This document shows positions 35,100-43,327 of a stretch of 64,000 nt of DNA, one piece after another (within the stretch, counting starts at the first letter, position 1; each line of letters begins with the position of its first letter). The DNA comes from UBA7985 sp965661545 (lineage in GTDB: Bacteria > Pseudomonadota > Alphaproteobacteria > UBA7985): assembly GCA_965661545.1 (NCBI GenBank), contig CBFIEF010000009.1:28602-92601 (forward strand). The letters run 5' to 3'. The notes beneath the pieces were generated by a model, which was not told where the DNA came from, made no database searches, and saw nothing but the letters and a program-made list of their open reading frames with translations. The position numbers and the translations under genes are program-made.

Positions 35100-36344
35100 A
35101 TGAAAACAGGCTCATCCAAAAGCACGCTGATTGTCGGGGCTGGCGTTGCCGGTCTTGCGACGGCTTTAGCGTTCCAACACAGGGGTTGGGATGTGCAGGT
35201 GGTCGAGCGTGCGGTGGCTCTGCGAGAGATTGGTGCAGGCATTCAGCTCTCGCCCAATGGGATGAAAGTTCTGCGTGCCTTGGGGTTGGAGGACGCCATT
35301 CTCCAACGTGGATTTTTGCCAGAAGCGCTGGAAATGCGCATGGGCCGCAGTGGTTTTCCGATCTTTTGTTTACCGATCAAGAGCGCGGCGCAATTCCGCT
35401 GGCGAGCGCCCTATGTCCACATTCACCGGGCTGACTTAATTGATGTTCTAAGCCAAGCACTCGAAGAACGCGCCCCGGGATGCGTGCGGCTGGGAGCGAC
35501 GGTCGAGGGACTAGACCGGGACGGTAAAGCATTGATTCTACAAGGCGGGGAGCGTTTGAACGCGAACGTCGTGATTGCCGCGGATGGTCTACGCTCCACG
35601 CTGCGCAGCGCCGCCTTTGGTCCGCAACCAGCGCGGTTCACAGGGATGACGGCATGGCGCGCGACGGTTCCCGTTGCGGCTTTACGAAGTGATGCGCCAC
35701 CGCCGACGGCCTGTGTTTGGGCCGGTCCCGGGCGGCACGTGGTGAGCTACTACGTGGCGCGGGGGCAAGTCGTAAACTTTGTGGGCGTGGTGGAAAAGGA
35801 TATTCCAGACCCCGAAGCGATGGAAAGCTGGCGTGGGGTCCACGGAACCGGCGCACAGATTGCCGAGGCTCTGGACGACTTTGCAGGCTGGGATCCCACC
35901 ATCATACGCATGATCCAAGCTTCGCAGGGTCTCAGCCAATGGGCGCTGTTTGATCGTCCGCCTTCAACACAGTGGGTCAGTGGAAAAATGGCGTTAGTGG
36001 GGGATGCCGCTCACCCCATGCTGCCAACCTTCGCGCAAGGGGCCAGTCAGGGGCTGGAGGACGCGTGGACGGTGGCAACCTTGGTCGATGGGAACGACAG
36101 TGTCGAAGACGGCTTGAACCGCTACGCGAGTCTACGCCAGCCGCGTACGCGTGCGATACAGCAGCGGGCGATGCGAAACGCTCGTGATTTCCATCACCAG
36201 CAGGGGTTTGAGCAAATTCGGGCCTATAGCACGCTGTTCTTTGGGGGGCGCGTCCTGCCGTGGATGGCGCGAGGCCGCTTGGACGAGATTTATCGCTATG
36301 ACGCGGTGGCTGAAGCAGAGGCGGCTGTTGCTTCTGCTGTCTGA
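35100..36344 (+). CDS. FAD-dependent monooxygenase (salicylate/3-hydroxybenzoate hydroxylase type)
   Basis: Group A flavoprotein hydroxylase, 414 residues: LIVGAGVAGLATALAF binds ADP, the mid-chain VIAADGLRSTLR is the DG motif, and LVGDAAHPMLPTFAQGASQGLEDA is the GD motif. These enzymes hydroxylate aromatic or heteroaromatic acids with NAD(P)H. ATG 35100 has AAGG 9 bases upstream and puts the Rossmann motif near residue 13; ATG 35070 is an alternative. Its last 49 bases overlap the convergent HD-domain gene. Confidence 0.85.
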   Translation: MKTGSSKSTLIVGAGVAGLATALAFQHRGWDVQVVERAVALREIGAGIQLSPNGMKVLRALGLEDAILQRGFLPEALEMRMGRSGFPIFCLPIKSAAQFRWRAPYVHIHRADLIDVLSQALEERAPGCVRLGATVEGLDRDGKALILQGGERLNANVVIAADGLRSTLRSAAFGPQPARFTGMTAWRATVPVAALRSDAPPPTACVWAGPGRHVVSYYVARGQVVNFVGVVEKDIPDPEAMESWRGVHGTGAQIAEALDDFAGWDPTIIRMIQASQGLSQWALFDRPPSTQWVSGKMALVGDAAHPMLPTFAQGASQGLEDAWTVATLVDGNDSVEDGLNRYASLRQPRTRAIQQRAMRNARDFHHQQGFEQIRAYSTLFFGGRVLPWMARGRLDEIYRYDAVAEAEAAVASAV

Positions 36345-36916
36345 TCGACGATGCGCTGCACCATGGGCGCGAAGTGCCAGTAGTCCGGCGTTACCATGTC
36401 TGGATCTTTTCCCGCTTCATCGAGATACCGAACCTGCACGATCTTCTCGAGATTGGGGTTTTGCTCGAAGTCTTGGACTTCCTCAGCACTCATCGGACCA
36501 CCCTGAAGGTTGAGTGAGTGGATGGATGCCTCGGATAACCGGCTGAAGTACTCGGGCCGAGTGGCACACAAGTAACGCTTGGCAGCAACATGGTAACGCA
36601 CGCAATCAACGATCACTGACGGGAAGAACCGCGCCAAAACCTGCGCGCCAGCTTCTTCGTGGAACCGGTCTTTGGTGTCGCTCATCGAAAATGTGCCAAA
36701 TTCAGAGGTGAAGTGCCCAATGTCGTGTAATAGCGCGCCCACGACGATGTCATCAGGCAGACCGTTACGTTCAGCAATGGTCGCCCCCTGAAGCATGTGT
36801 TGCTCCATCGTCACCGGCTCACCCAAGTATTCCTCGTCCCCGCAGCGATCAAAGATGTCGCCGATAAACGCAACAATGTTGCCGTGGTGAAGCGTTGAGA
36901 AGTCTGGGGCGGTCAT
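36296..36916 (-). CDS. tmpB: HD-domain mixed-valent diiron oxygenase, TmpB/PhnZ-like
   Basis: 206 residues. The six metal ligands of the PhnZ group are all present with matching spacing: H40, H64, D65 (LLHDIGH), H86, H109 (YHVAAKRYL) and D166. The substrate-gating pair Y30 and E33 (EEYLGE) is also kept. PhnZ and TmpB cleave the C-P bond of alpha-hydroxylated phosphonates; TmpB acts on the hydroxylated trimethylaminoethyl compound and gives glycine betaine plus phosphate. The 4-base overlap with a gamma-butyrobetaine-hydroxylase-like partner favours TmpB over PhnZ. Often misannotated as a phosphohydrolase. Confidence 0.75.
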   Translation of the reverse strand: MTAPDFSTLHHGNIVAFIGDIFDRCGDEEYLGEPVTMEQHMLQGATIAERNGLPDDIVVGALLHDIGHFTSEFGTFSMSDTKDRFHEEAGAQVLARFFPSVIVDCVRYHVAAKRYLCATRPEYFSRLSEASIHSLNLQGGPMSAEEVQDFEQNPNLEKIVQVRYLDEAGKDPDMVTPDYWHFAPMVQRIVDQTAEATAASASATAS

Positions 36917-38070
36917 GCTGGGGATCCTTGCGCGGTGTGTTCGGCTTCTAAAGCAGAGAGGCGCGAGTACAAGCCATCTTTGTCCGCGTAGCAGCCTTGG
37001 AGCCAGCGGGTGCCCGTGCCGGAGTAGGCCTTGCGTGCATGGAGCACGCGGGTGTTATCGACGATAAAGGCTTCGCCCGGTTCGAGGCGGAAGGTGACTT
37101 CCATGGCTGTATCATCAATGATTTCGCCCAAACGCCGATAAGCGGCGTACCAGTCCGCCATATCCTCGAAAGGCACATCAACCGCAGCGGCCATGGAGCG
37201 ATTGTTGAACCGAACGCCAATCAACTCGCCGTCCGGCGCCAGTTCGATCATCGGACGACGTGAGCGCAGCCGAACACCGGCTTCGCCCGCATAGTCAAAG
37301 CGCGCACAGTAAGTCGACAACAGGTCAAAGTAGCGCTGGTTTTCTTCCCGCAGCCGATGCGCAGCGCGGAAGCCGTCGACCACCATGTTCTCGCCCCCTG
37401 CCGCTGAGCTCTCAAGACAGTAGAGCACCTGCACGGTGGGAACGGGGTCGCGATAGGGGTTGTCAGTGTGCGCCTGCAGGCCAAGGCCGGTAAAGGCCAG
37501 ATTGGTTGGGTTCACTTCAGTGCGAACCTCGAAGTTACGTCCATAGTTGGTTTCACGCACGTAGCCGAACAGATCCACCACATCGAACAAAGCGCCATCA
37601 TGGATTGGTCCACCGGTCAGCTTGGCAAAGCCCAGCCTTGCGATATCACTCAACCATGTCCGCAAGGCGTCGCCATGGTGCTGCAGTGCCGTCATTTCAG
37701 CCGTAGGGACTTGGTTGCGCAGTCCGCTGTCCCACAGCTCGATGCCACCCGCCACCCAACCCTTGGCCTCAGTTGGCCGTCCATCATAGGCGTGAGCGGT
37801 TAGCCAATTGATGTCGAAGTCGATGGTTTTGCTTTCTGGCTCAAAGGTCAGCCGAAGGGTCTGTGGGTCGCTCAACGCAGCAGCCGAAACACGGGTGTTC
37901 CGCGGAATGTCGCGCAGGGCAATCAGACGCTGACCGTTACTGGTCGAGCGGGTTGTCTCGTCCCACGCATTATCACGCAACCACATAGCGTGAAAACGCA
38001 GCAGGCCCTTACCATGGTCCAGCCCAACGATGGCGCCGTCGTCTAGAATCATCACCGCACTCATACCCAA
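36913..38070 (-). CDS. tmpA: 2OG-Fe(II) oxygenase, TmpA-like (gamma-butyrobetaine hydroxylase fold)
   Basis: 385 residues. Iron ligands are the His and Asp of LQAHTDNPY and the His of TRVLHARKAY, and the Arg of GTRWLQG should bind 2-oxoglutarate. The N-terminal small domain (FHAMWLRDNAWDETTR) lacks the Cys residues that bind zinc in true gamma-butyrobetaine hydroxylases. TmpA hydroxylates 2-(trimethylamino)ethylphosphonate at C1, feeding TmpB, whose gene overlaps it by 4 bases. A carnitine-pathway role is the alternative, but the TmpB-like partner argues against that. Confidence 0.75.
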   Translation of the reverse strand: MGMSAVMILDDGAIVGLDHGKGLLRFHAMWLRDNAWDETTRSTSNGQRLIALRDIPRNTRVSAAALSDPQTLRLTFEPESKTIDFDINWLTAHAYDGRPTEAKGWVAGGIELWDSGLRNQVPTAEMTALQHHGDALRTWLSDIARLGFAKLTGGPIHDGALFDVVDLFGYVRETNYGRNFEVRTEVNPTNLAFTGLGLQAHTDNPYRDPVPTVQVLYCLESSAAGGENMVVDGFRAAHRLREENQRYFDLLSTYCARFDYAGEAGVRLRSRRPMIELAPDGELIGVRFNNRSMAAAVDVPFEDMADWYAAYRRLGEIIDDTAMEVTFRLEPGEAFIVDNTRVLHARKAYSGTGTRWLQGCYADKDGLYSRLSALEAEHTAQGSPA

Positions 38071-38163
38071 AGCCCTCGCTCGCCGGTTTCTTGTCTCATC
38101 CTTGTGGTGCCGGCATAGAGCCGTCCCGTCTGAAGTCGACCAAACCCCACAAATCCCGCCGTC

Positions 38164-39024
38164 TTAGCCTCGGGGCGGCTTGGTCCACTTCATTGCGAAA
38201 CCCATGGGTAAGGTCGGTTGACCTTCTGGGAAATAGTACTGGCCGTCATCAGGGTTCTCTACCATTCGGGTGTACATCTTCCACGGGATGCCTTCGAACT
38301 CGCGGAAGGCATCCAGCTGCATCTTTTCCGCCAAGAACACGGTGAAAAAATTCTCCAAGGTGTGGGCGAATTCGACCGCGCGACGGGTGGCGCTGGGGAT
38401 TTTGATGCCAGTGTAGGATTCCGGCCATTCCTCAATGATGGCTTGGTCTTGCCAATAGTGGTTCACGGCCTGTAAAGCGCCAACGTGGTCGCCGTCTTTC
38501 TCCTCCAGCGTCCAAGCGAACGGATGTCCCTCAGCATAGACAAACGAACCACCAGGCTTAAGCATTCCACAAAGCGTGCTGGCCCAGTCTTGCAGGTCTT
38601 CCAACCAGCCCGTCACACCCCAAGAGGCGTAGATCATGTCAAAGCTCTCAGCATCCAACACCTTGCCCGCGTCATAAACATTGGCACAGACGAACTCAGC
38701 CTTGTGGGACAGTCCCGCGCGTTTGGCCAGTTCTGTCGCGCAATTCACGGCGTTTTCGGAGAAATCCAGTCCGACGACATTGTCGGCAAAGCGTGCGGCG
38801 CTGAGGGTGTCTAAGCCAAAATGGCACTGGCTGTGCAACACGCGTTTTCCGGTCAAATCGCCCATCAGCTCGATATCGATCGGTGCGCGACGGTCTTCGC
38901 CGTCAAGGAAGCCTTTAATTTTGTACCAGTCGTTTTCGTCGTGGTAATGCAGCTTGGCCAGGGTGTCCCAGCTTGCATGATTTACGGCGATGTAGTCTAC
39001 GCCCTCAGGCACTTTGAAACCCAT
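38164..39024 (-). CDS. Class I SAM-dependent methyltransferase
   Basis: 286 residues with motif I in GKRVLHSQCHFGLDTLSAAR, the acidic VVGLDFSENAV and the post-I region FDMIYASWGVTGWLEDLQDW. The His/Cys-rich motif I (SQCHFG) is typical of a small-molecule methyltransferase group whose substrates are not settled. It starts 11 bases after the ABC ATPase gene and lies 93 bases before tmpA, so it belongs with the transporter and the phosphonate genes. Whether it N-methylates an amine in that route is open. Confidence 0.8.
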   Translation of the reverse strand: MGFKVPEGVDYIAVNHASWDTLAKLHYHDENDWYKIKGFLDGEDRRAPIDIELMGDLTGKRVLHSQCHFGLDTLSAARFADNVVGLDFSENAVNCATELAKRAGLSHKAEFVCANVYDAGKVLDAESFDMIYASWGVTGWLEDLQDWASTLCGMLKPGGSFVYAEGHPFAWTLEEKDGDHVGALQAVNHYWQDQAIIEEWPESYTGIKIPSATRRAVEFAHTLENFFTVFLAEKMQLDAFREFEGIPWKMYTRMVENPDDGQYYFPEGQPTLPMGFAMKWTKPPRG

Positions 39025-39035
39025 ATGCTCCAGCT

Positions 39036-40010
39036 CTATCCAGGGAAGTGACAGGCCACATCTCGGCCCTCAATCCGGTTTAACTGCGGCTTCTGCTCAC
39101 TGCAAACTTGCTGCGCCATCGGGCAGCGAGATGCGAAGGGACAGCCCACGTGCTCAACGGTAGGCGACGGAAGCTCTCCGGTCAGGCGCGTTCGCTTGGG
39201 CTTGTTGTCTGAAAAGTCTATGGTCGGAACTGCGGAAAGCAGCGCGCGCGTGTAAGGGTGTTGGGGGCTCGCGTAGATATCTTTGGCGGGGCCAACTTCC
39301 ATCACATGACCCAAATACAGCACCAGCAACCGATCCGACACGTGCTTCACCACGCTCAGATCGTGGCTGATTAACAGAAGCGATAGCGAACGTTGGCGTT
39401 TGATCTCTGACAATAGATTGAGCACTTGTGCCTGAATGCTGACATCAAGCGCAGAAACAGGCTCGTCCGCGACCAGCAGTGTCGGCTCAACGATCAAAGC
39501 CCGCGCAATTCCGATGCGCTGGGCTTGTCCGCCGGAGAATTCGTGGGGGTAACGGTTGCGCATGTCGGGGAGCAAGCCGATCGCGTCCATCGTGTCCCGA
39601 ACCTTGGCGGCGCGCTCGTTGCCAGTCAACTCCGGCTGGTGGACCAGCAAGGGTTCAGCGATGATTTGCTCGACCGTGCGCCGGGGAGACAGGCTAGCGA
39701 TGGGGTCTTGGAATACCATCTGCATGTTCTGTCGGCGCTTGCGGACTTCTGAATCACTGAGTTGGGCGAGGTTCTCGCCATTCAAGATGACCGAGCCCTT
39801 AGTGATGGAAACCAGGCGCAGGACGGCGCGGGCGAGGGTGGACTTGCCCGATCCGCTTTCCCCGACAATGGACAGCGTTTCACCGCGCTGGAGCGCAAAG
39901 CTGACGTTCTCGACGGCTCGCACCGTGTTCCCACGTGAAAACAACCCGCCGCCTAAGCGGAAGTGTACCGAAAGGTCGTCGACGCTGAGGATGGTGTCTT
40001 TATCGCTCAT
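39036..40010 (-). CDS. Oligopeptide/dipeptide-type ABC transporter ATP-binding protein (OppF/DppF)
   Basis: 324 residues from ATG 40010. Walker A GESGSGKSTLARAVL, signature FSGGQAQRIGIARAL, Walker B LLVADEPVSALDVS and switch LISHDLSV are present. The C-terminal oligopeptide extension carries a Cys cluster (CPFASRCPMAQQVC) that in relatives can bind an iron-sulfur cluster. It overlaps the OppD-like gene by 11 bases. An upstream in-frame start at 40124 lies inside that gene and is unlikely. Confidence 0.9.
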   Translation of the reverse strand: MSDKDTILSVDDLSVHFRLGGGLFSRGNTVRAVENVSFALQRGETLSIVGESGSGKSTLARAVLRLVSITKGSVILNGENLAQLSDSEVRKRRQNMQMVFQDPIASLSPRRTVEQIIAEPLLVHQPELTGNERAAKVRDTMDAIGLLPDMRNRYPHEFSGGQAQRIGIARALIVEPTLLVADEPVSALDVSIQAQVLNLLSEIKRQRSLSLLLISHDLSVVKHVSDRLLVLYLGHVMEVGPAKDIYASPQHPYTRALLSAVPTIDFSDNKPKRTRLTGELPSPTVEHVGCPFASRCPMAQQVCSEQKPQLNRIEGRDVACHFPG

Positions 40011-41034
40011 GAACCAAAGCCTCCAACAACTCAGCACTGGTGCCGTCTCTGAAGCAGGCTTTGAAGCGATCGGCCTCGCCCGGCAAAGGCTCCAGGGCGG
40101 GAACTTGTTCGCGGCATTGCGCATTGGCGCAGGCGCAGCGGGTTTCGAACGGGCAGCCCGGCGGCGGCATGCGCATGTTCGGCGGTGCGCCGGGAATGGC
40201 GTAAAGGGCGTCGTCTGAGACGACTGCTTGGCTCTGTGCCGCGCGCGGTGTCGCCTTTAGCAGGGACAAGGTGTAGGGGTGGCGCGCATCGGTGAATACG
40301 TCCCGCACCGGCCCAACTTCAGCCAGCCGCCCGGCGTACATGACGCACACGCGGCTGCAAATCTCGGCCACCACACCCAAATCGTGCGTGATGAACACGA
40401 CCGCCATCCCACGCTCACGCTGTAGATCGAGCAGAATGTCGAGGATCTCTGCCTGAATGGTCACATCCAGCGCTGTGGTCGGTTCGTCCGCGATCAACAC
40501 TTCAGGTTCGTTCAGCAGTGCCAAGGCGATCATCACCCGCTGTCGCATCCCGCCGGACAGCTCGTGCGGAAACTGCTTCAGGCGCTTATCAGCCGCGGGA
40601 ATGGCCACGCGGTCGAGCATCGCGACGCACCGTTGGCGGGCGTCGAGCTTACTCATGCCCGGGTTATGGATGCGCAGCGCCTCAACCATCTGTGTCTCGA
40701 TGGTCAGATAAGGGTTGAGGCTGGTCATGGGGTCTTGGAACACCATCGCAATCCGCTTGCCGCGTATGGGGTTCAGCGCCTTGGGAGGAAGGGTTAGCAG
40801 GTTTTCGCCGTCGAACGTCACCTCGCCAGAGGTGGTGGCATTGTCTGCCAACAGGCCGAGCGTGGCCATCCACGATTGTGACTTGCCCGATCCGCTTTCG
40901 CCGACGATGCCAAGGACTTCGCCTTTGAACAGGTCCAGATTGATGCCGTTGACCGCTTTAACAGCACCATCTGGGGTGTCGAACTCGATGAATAGGTCTT
41001 TGATGCTCAGGATCGGGGATTGGCTGGTGCTCAT
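40000..41034 (-). CDS. Oligopeptide/dipeptide-type ABC transporter ATP-binding protein (OppD/DppD)
   Basis: 344 residues from ATG 41034: Walker A GESGSGKSQSWMATL, signature LSGGMRQRVMIALAL, Walker B VLIADEPTTALDV, switch FITHDLGVV. The C-terminal Cys set (CPFETRCACANAQC) matches its partner. The start is one base after the permease stop. Paired ATPases of this kind also serve non-peptide substrates such as opines, nickel and phosphonate-like compounds. Confidence 0.9.
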   Translation of the reverse strand: MSTSQSPILSIKDLFIEFDTPDGAVKAVNGINLDLFKGEVLGIVGESGSGKSQSWMATLGLLADNATTSGEVTFDGENLLTLPPKALNPIRGKRIAMVFQDPMTSLNPYLTIETQMVEALRIHNPGMSKLDARQRCVAMLDRVAIPAADKRLKQFPHELSGGMRQRVMIALALLNEPEVLIADEPTTALDVTIQAEILDILLDLQRERGMAVVFITHDLGVVAEICSRVCVMYAGRLAEVGPVRDVFTDARHPYTLSLLKATPRAAQSQAVVSDDALYAIPGAPPNMRMPPPGCPFETRCACANAQCREQVPALEPLPGEADRFKACFRDGTSAELLEALVHER

Positions 41035-41035
41035 C

Positions 41036-41956
41036 TCAGCGGTCCTTCGGATCAAAGGCGTCGCGCAGGCCGTCGCCGACAAAGTTCAACGCCAGCAACA
41101 ACACGACCAGGAACATGCCGGGGCCGTATGTCATCCACGGCTTCCGCTCGATCGAATTTGCGCCTTCGGAGATTAGCACGCCCAGAGACGTATTCGGCTC
41201 CTGCACGCCCAAGCCCAGATAGCCCAGGAAACTCTCCACGAGGATCACTTCCGGGATGATCAACGTCATGTAGACAATGGCAACGCCCGTCACGTTGGGC
41301 ACGATATGACGAACCAGAATGCCTGCGGGGCTAACGCCGGCGGCGCGAGCAGCCTCGATGAAGTCGGAGTTCCGCAGGCTAATCACTTGACCCCGGATCA
41401 CCCGCGCCATGATCTGCCACTCCACCAAACCAATGATGATGAACACGATAAAAATGTTTCGGCCAAAGTATGCAAGCGCGATAACGGCAATCAGCGTGAG
41501 GGGGTAGGAAATCAGCAGATCGAGAATACGCATCATGATCGTATCTGTCAGGCCGCCAGCCAATCCACTGATTGCCCCGTAGCCCACACCGATCACCAGA
41601 GCCACACTCGCGGCAACCAAGGCCACCAGCATTGAGATGCGCATGCCGAACATGGTGCGGACAAAGATGTCTCGGCCATTCTGGTCGGTGCCAAAGTAGT
41701 GATTGGCTTCCCAATCAGGGGCTTTACCGGAGTAGAAGTTACGGTCCTGAAATTCCATCTGGTAGCCGGTCATCAACTCAAAGATGGGGGCAAAGGTTGC
41801 CATGAAGATCATCACAGTAACGATCAACGTTGCAGCCACCGCCACGCGATTGCGCAGGAAGCGTGCGATGGCGAGTTGGGTCAGGGAGCGGCTGCGGAGC
41901 ACTTCACCCGCTGCGGCCAGCGCCTTTTCGTTGCGTTCACGGTTCAACAGAGTCAT
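41036..41956 (-). CDS. ABC transporter permease (OppC/DppC)
   Basis: 306 residues. The N-terminal OppC-type region with one membrane span (AVAATLIVTVMIFMATFAPI) precedes the periplasmic segment FGTDQNGRDIFVRTMFGMRIS, and the ATPase-contacting EAA loop is EAARAAGVSPAGILVRHIVPN. Start and upstream stop share one base (TGATG), so it is coupled to the OppB-like gene. Confidence 0.9.
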   Translation of the reverse strand: MTLLNRERNEKALAAAGEVLRSRSLTQLAIARFLRNRVAVAATLIVTVMIFMATFAPIFELMTGYQMEFQDRNFYSGKAPDWEANHYFGTDQNGRDIFVRTMFGMRISMLVALVAASVALVIGVGYGAISGLAGGLTDTIMMRILDLLISYPLTLIAVIALAYFGRNIFIVFIIIGLVEWQIMARVIRGQVISLRNSDFIEAARAAGVSPAGILVRHIVPNVTGVAIVYMTLIIPEVILVESFLGYLGLGVQEPNTSLGVLISEGANSIERKPWMTYGPGMFLVVLLLALNFVGDGLRDAFDPKDR

Positions 41957-43179
41957 CAGCTTCGCCCTCCGCCGCGTCTGATCCGTGGATCAAGCCACGT
42001 GTAAAGCAAGTCTACGATGAAGTTCAGCAGGATGATGGCCAGCAGCAGGATCACTGTTGTGCCCATCAGCAGCGTATAGTCGCGGTCGATCGCAGCGGTG
42101 ATGAACTGACGACCCAGTCCAGGTAGGGAAAAGGCCCGCTCGATGACCAGTGAGCCGGTCAGAATAAACGCCGTAATGGGGCCCATATAAGTCAGAACTG
42201 GCAGGATTGCCGGCTTGAAGACGTGACGCAGCAGGATGACATAGGCCGGAAGCCCCTTTGCCCGCGCTGTCCGCACATAGTTCGAACGCAGCGCTTCGAG
42301 CGCACCGGCGCGGGAAAGCCGGACAATTCGGCCCAGCAAACCTGTGCCCAAAACCAAGGTTGGCAGAACGTAGTGCATGATACCGCCTGTCTTGCCGCTT
42401 GGGATCCAGTTCAGAGACCGCTGTCGCCGTCCCAGCTCGACCCATTCCAGCGTCTCAACAAACAGCCAGTGGAAAACCGCATCCAGCTGTACGGCGAACA
42501 GGAAGATCAGCAGCGGAGCCATCACGAGGTTCGGAACCACGGTGCCAAACATGCCAATGGTTATCATGAAGAAGTCAGCGGGCTTGTTCTGTCGATAGGC
42601 CGCGTAGAACCCCATCGGCACACCCAGCAGAAGTGCGAACAGCAGGGAGGGAATGGCATACTTCAAGGTCGCGGGTAGACCGTCGCGTACGTAGTCGTTC
42701 ACGTAGATCGAACGCCGCGCCATCGACAAGCCGAAGTCGCCTCGGATGACACCGCACTTGCGGAAGACAGTCCCTTGTTCACGCAGGCGCTCAGAAGCGC
42801 CGGGCACAATTTGGCCGAGCCATTGATCCCACGGGCAAAATTGCCGAACAAATACGCCTTCTGAGGTTGTGCGGTCGTTTGTGCCGCCCAGCGTGGTGAT
42901 TTCGGCGTTGGCCGGAACCACGAACCAGTGCGCCTTACCCGGTTTCCCGTTGTCGCCAATCTCTCGTCCTGCCATGCCGAACAAGTAGGTGTAAAACTGG
43001 GCCGGCATCGACAGATCCATGTCGTAGTAGGCACGCAGGTTTTCAAGGATTTTTGGCGGGGGTGGGCGCTCGCCGTCAAACGGGCCGCCGGGGGCAAGGC
43101 GCTGGGTTGTGAAGACCGCCAGTAAGGCGATAAGCACGATAATCAGCATTTGCCCAAAGCGCTGAAGGGCGTAGGCCAT
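41956..43179 (-). CDS. ABC transporter permease (OppB/DppB) with a periplasmic insert
   Basis: 407 residues, against the usual 305-340 for OppB. After the first membrane span, residues about 55-140 hold an extra hydrophilic block (QFYTYLFGMAGREIGDNGKP through FRKCGVIRGDFGLS) with two Cys. The conserved permease core and EAA loop (ARAKGLPAYVILLRHVFKP) follow. The added block would face the periplasm and may contact the binding protein. First permease gene after the binding protein, beyond a terminator-like hairpin. Confidence 0.88.
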   Translation of the reverse strand: MAYALQRFGQMLIIVLIALLAVFTTQRLAPGGPFDGERPPPPKILENLRAYYDMDLSMPAQFYTYLFGMAGREIGDNGKPGKAHWFVVPANAEITTLGGTNDRTTSEGVFVRQFCPWDQWLGQIVPGASERLREQGTVFRKCGVIRGDFGLSMARRSIYVNDYVRDGLPATLKYAIPSLLFALLLGVPMGFYAAYRQNKPADFFMITIGMFGTVVPNLVMAPLLIFLFAVQLDAVFHWLFVETLEWVELGRRQRSLNWIPSGKTGGIMHYVLPTLVLGTGLLGRIVRLSRAGALEALRSNYVRTARAKGLPAYVILLRHVFKPAILPVLTYMGPITAFILTGSLVIERAFSLPGLGRQFITAAIDRDYTLLMGTTVILLLAIILLNFIVDLLYTWLDPRIRRGGGRS

Positions 43180-43266
43180 ACATTAAAGCCCTTGAGTTAA
43201 TACAAAGCTTAGTCGGCGCCGTGCTGGGTTGGCTGCAATAGCATCCAAAAGTCGATGGCGCTGCTT

Positions 43267-43308
43267 AAAAAAAGGAAGTGCCGCCGCCCTGCAAGGGGAG
43301 CGGCGGCA
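43267..43308 (-). terminator. Terminator/attenuator between the binding-protein and permease genes
   Basis: On the minus strand TGCCGCCG / CGGCGGCA (8 bp, 14-base loop) is followed after a short spacer by seven T, 20 bases after the binding-protein stop. It should limit transcription into the permease genes, giving excess binding protein. Confidence 0.8.
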
Positions 43309-43327
43309 CAGCTCACGTCATTTCAGA

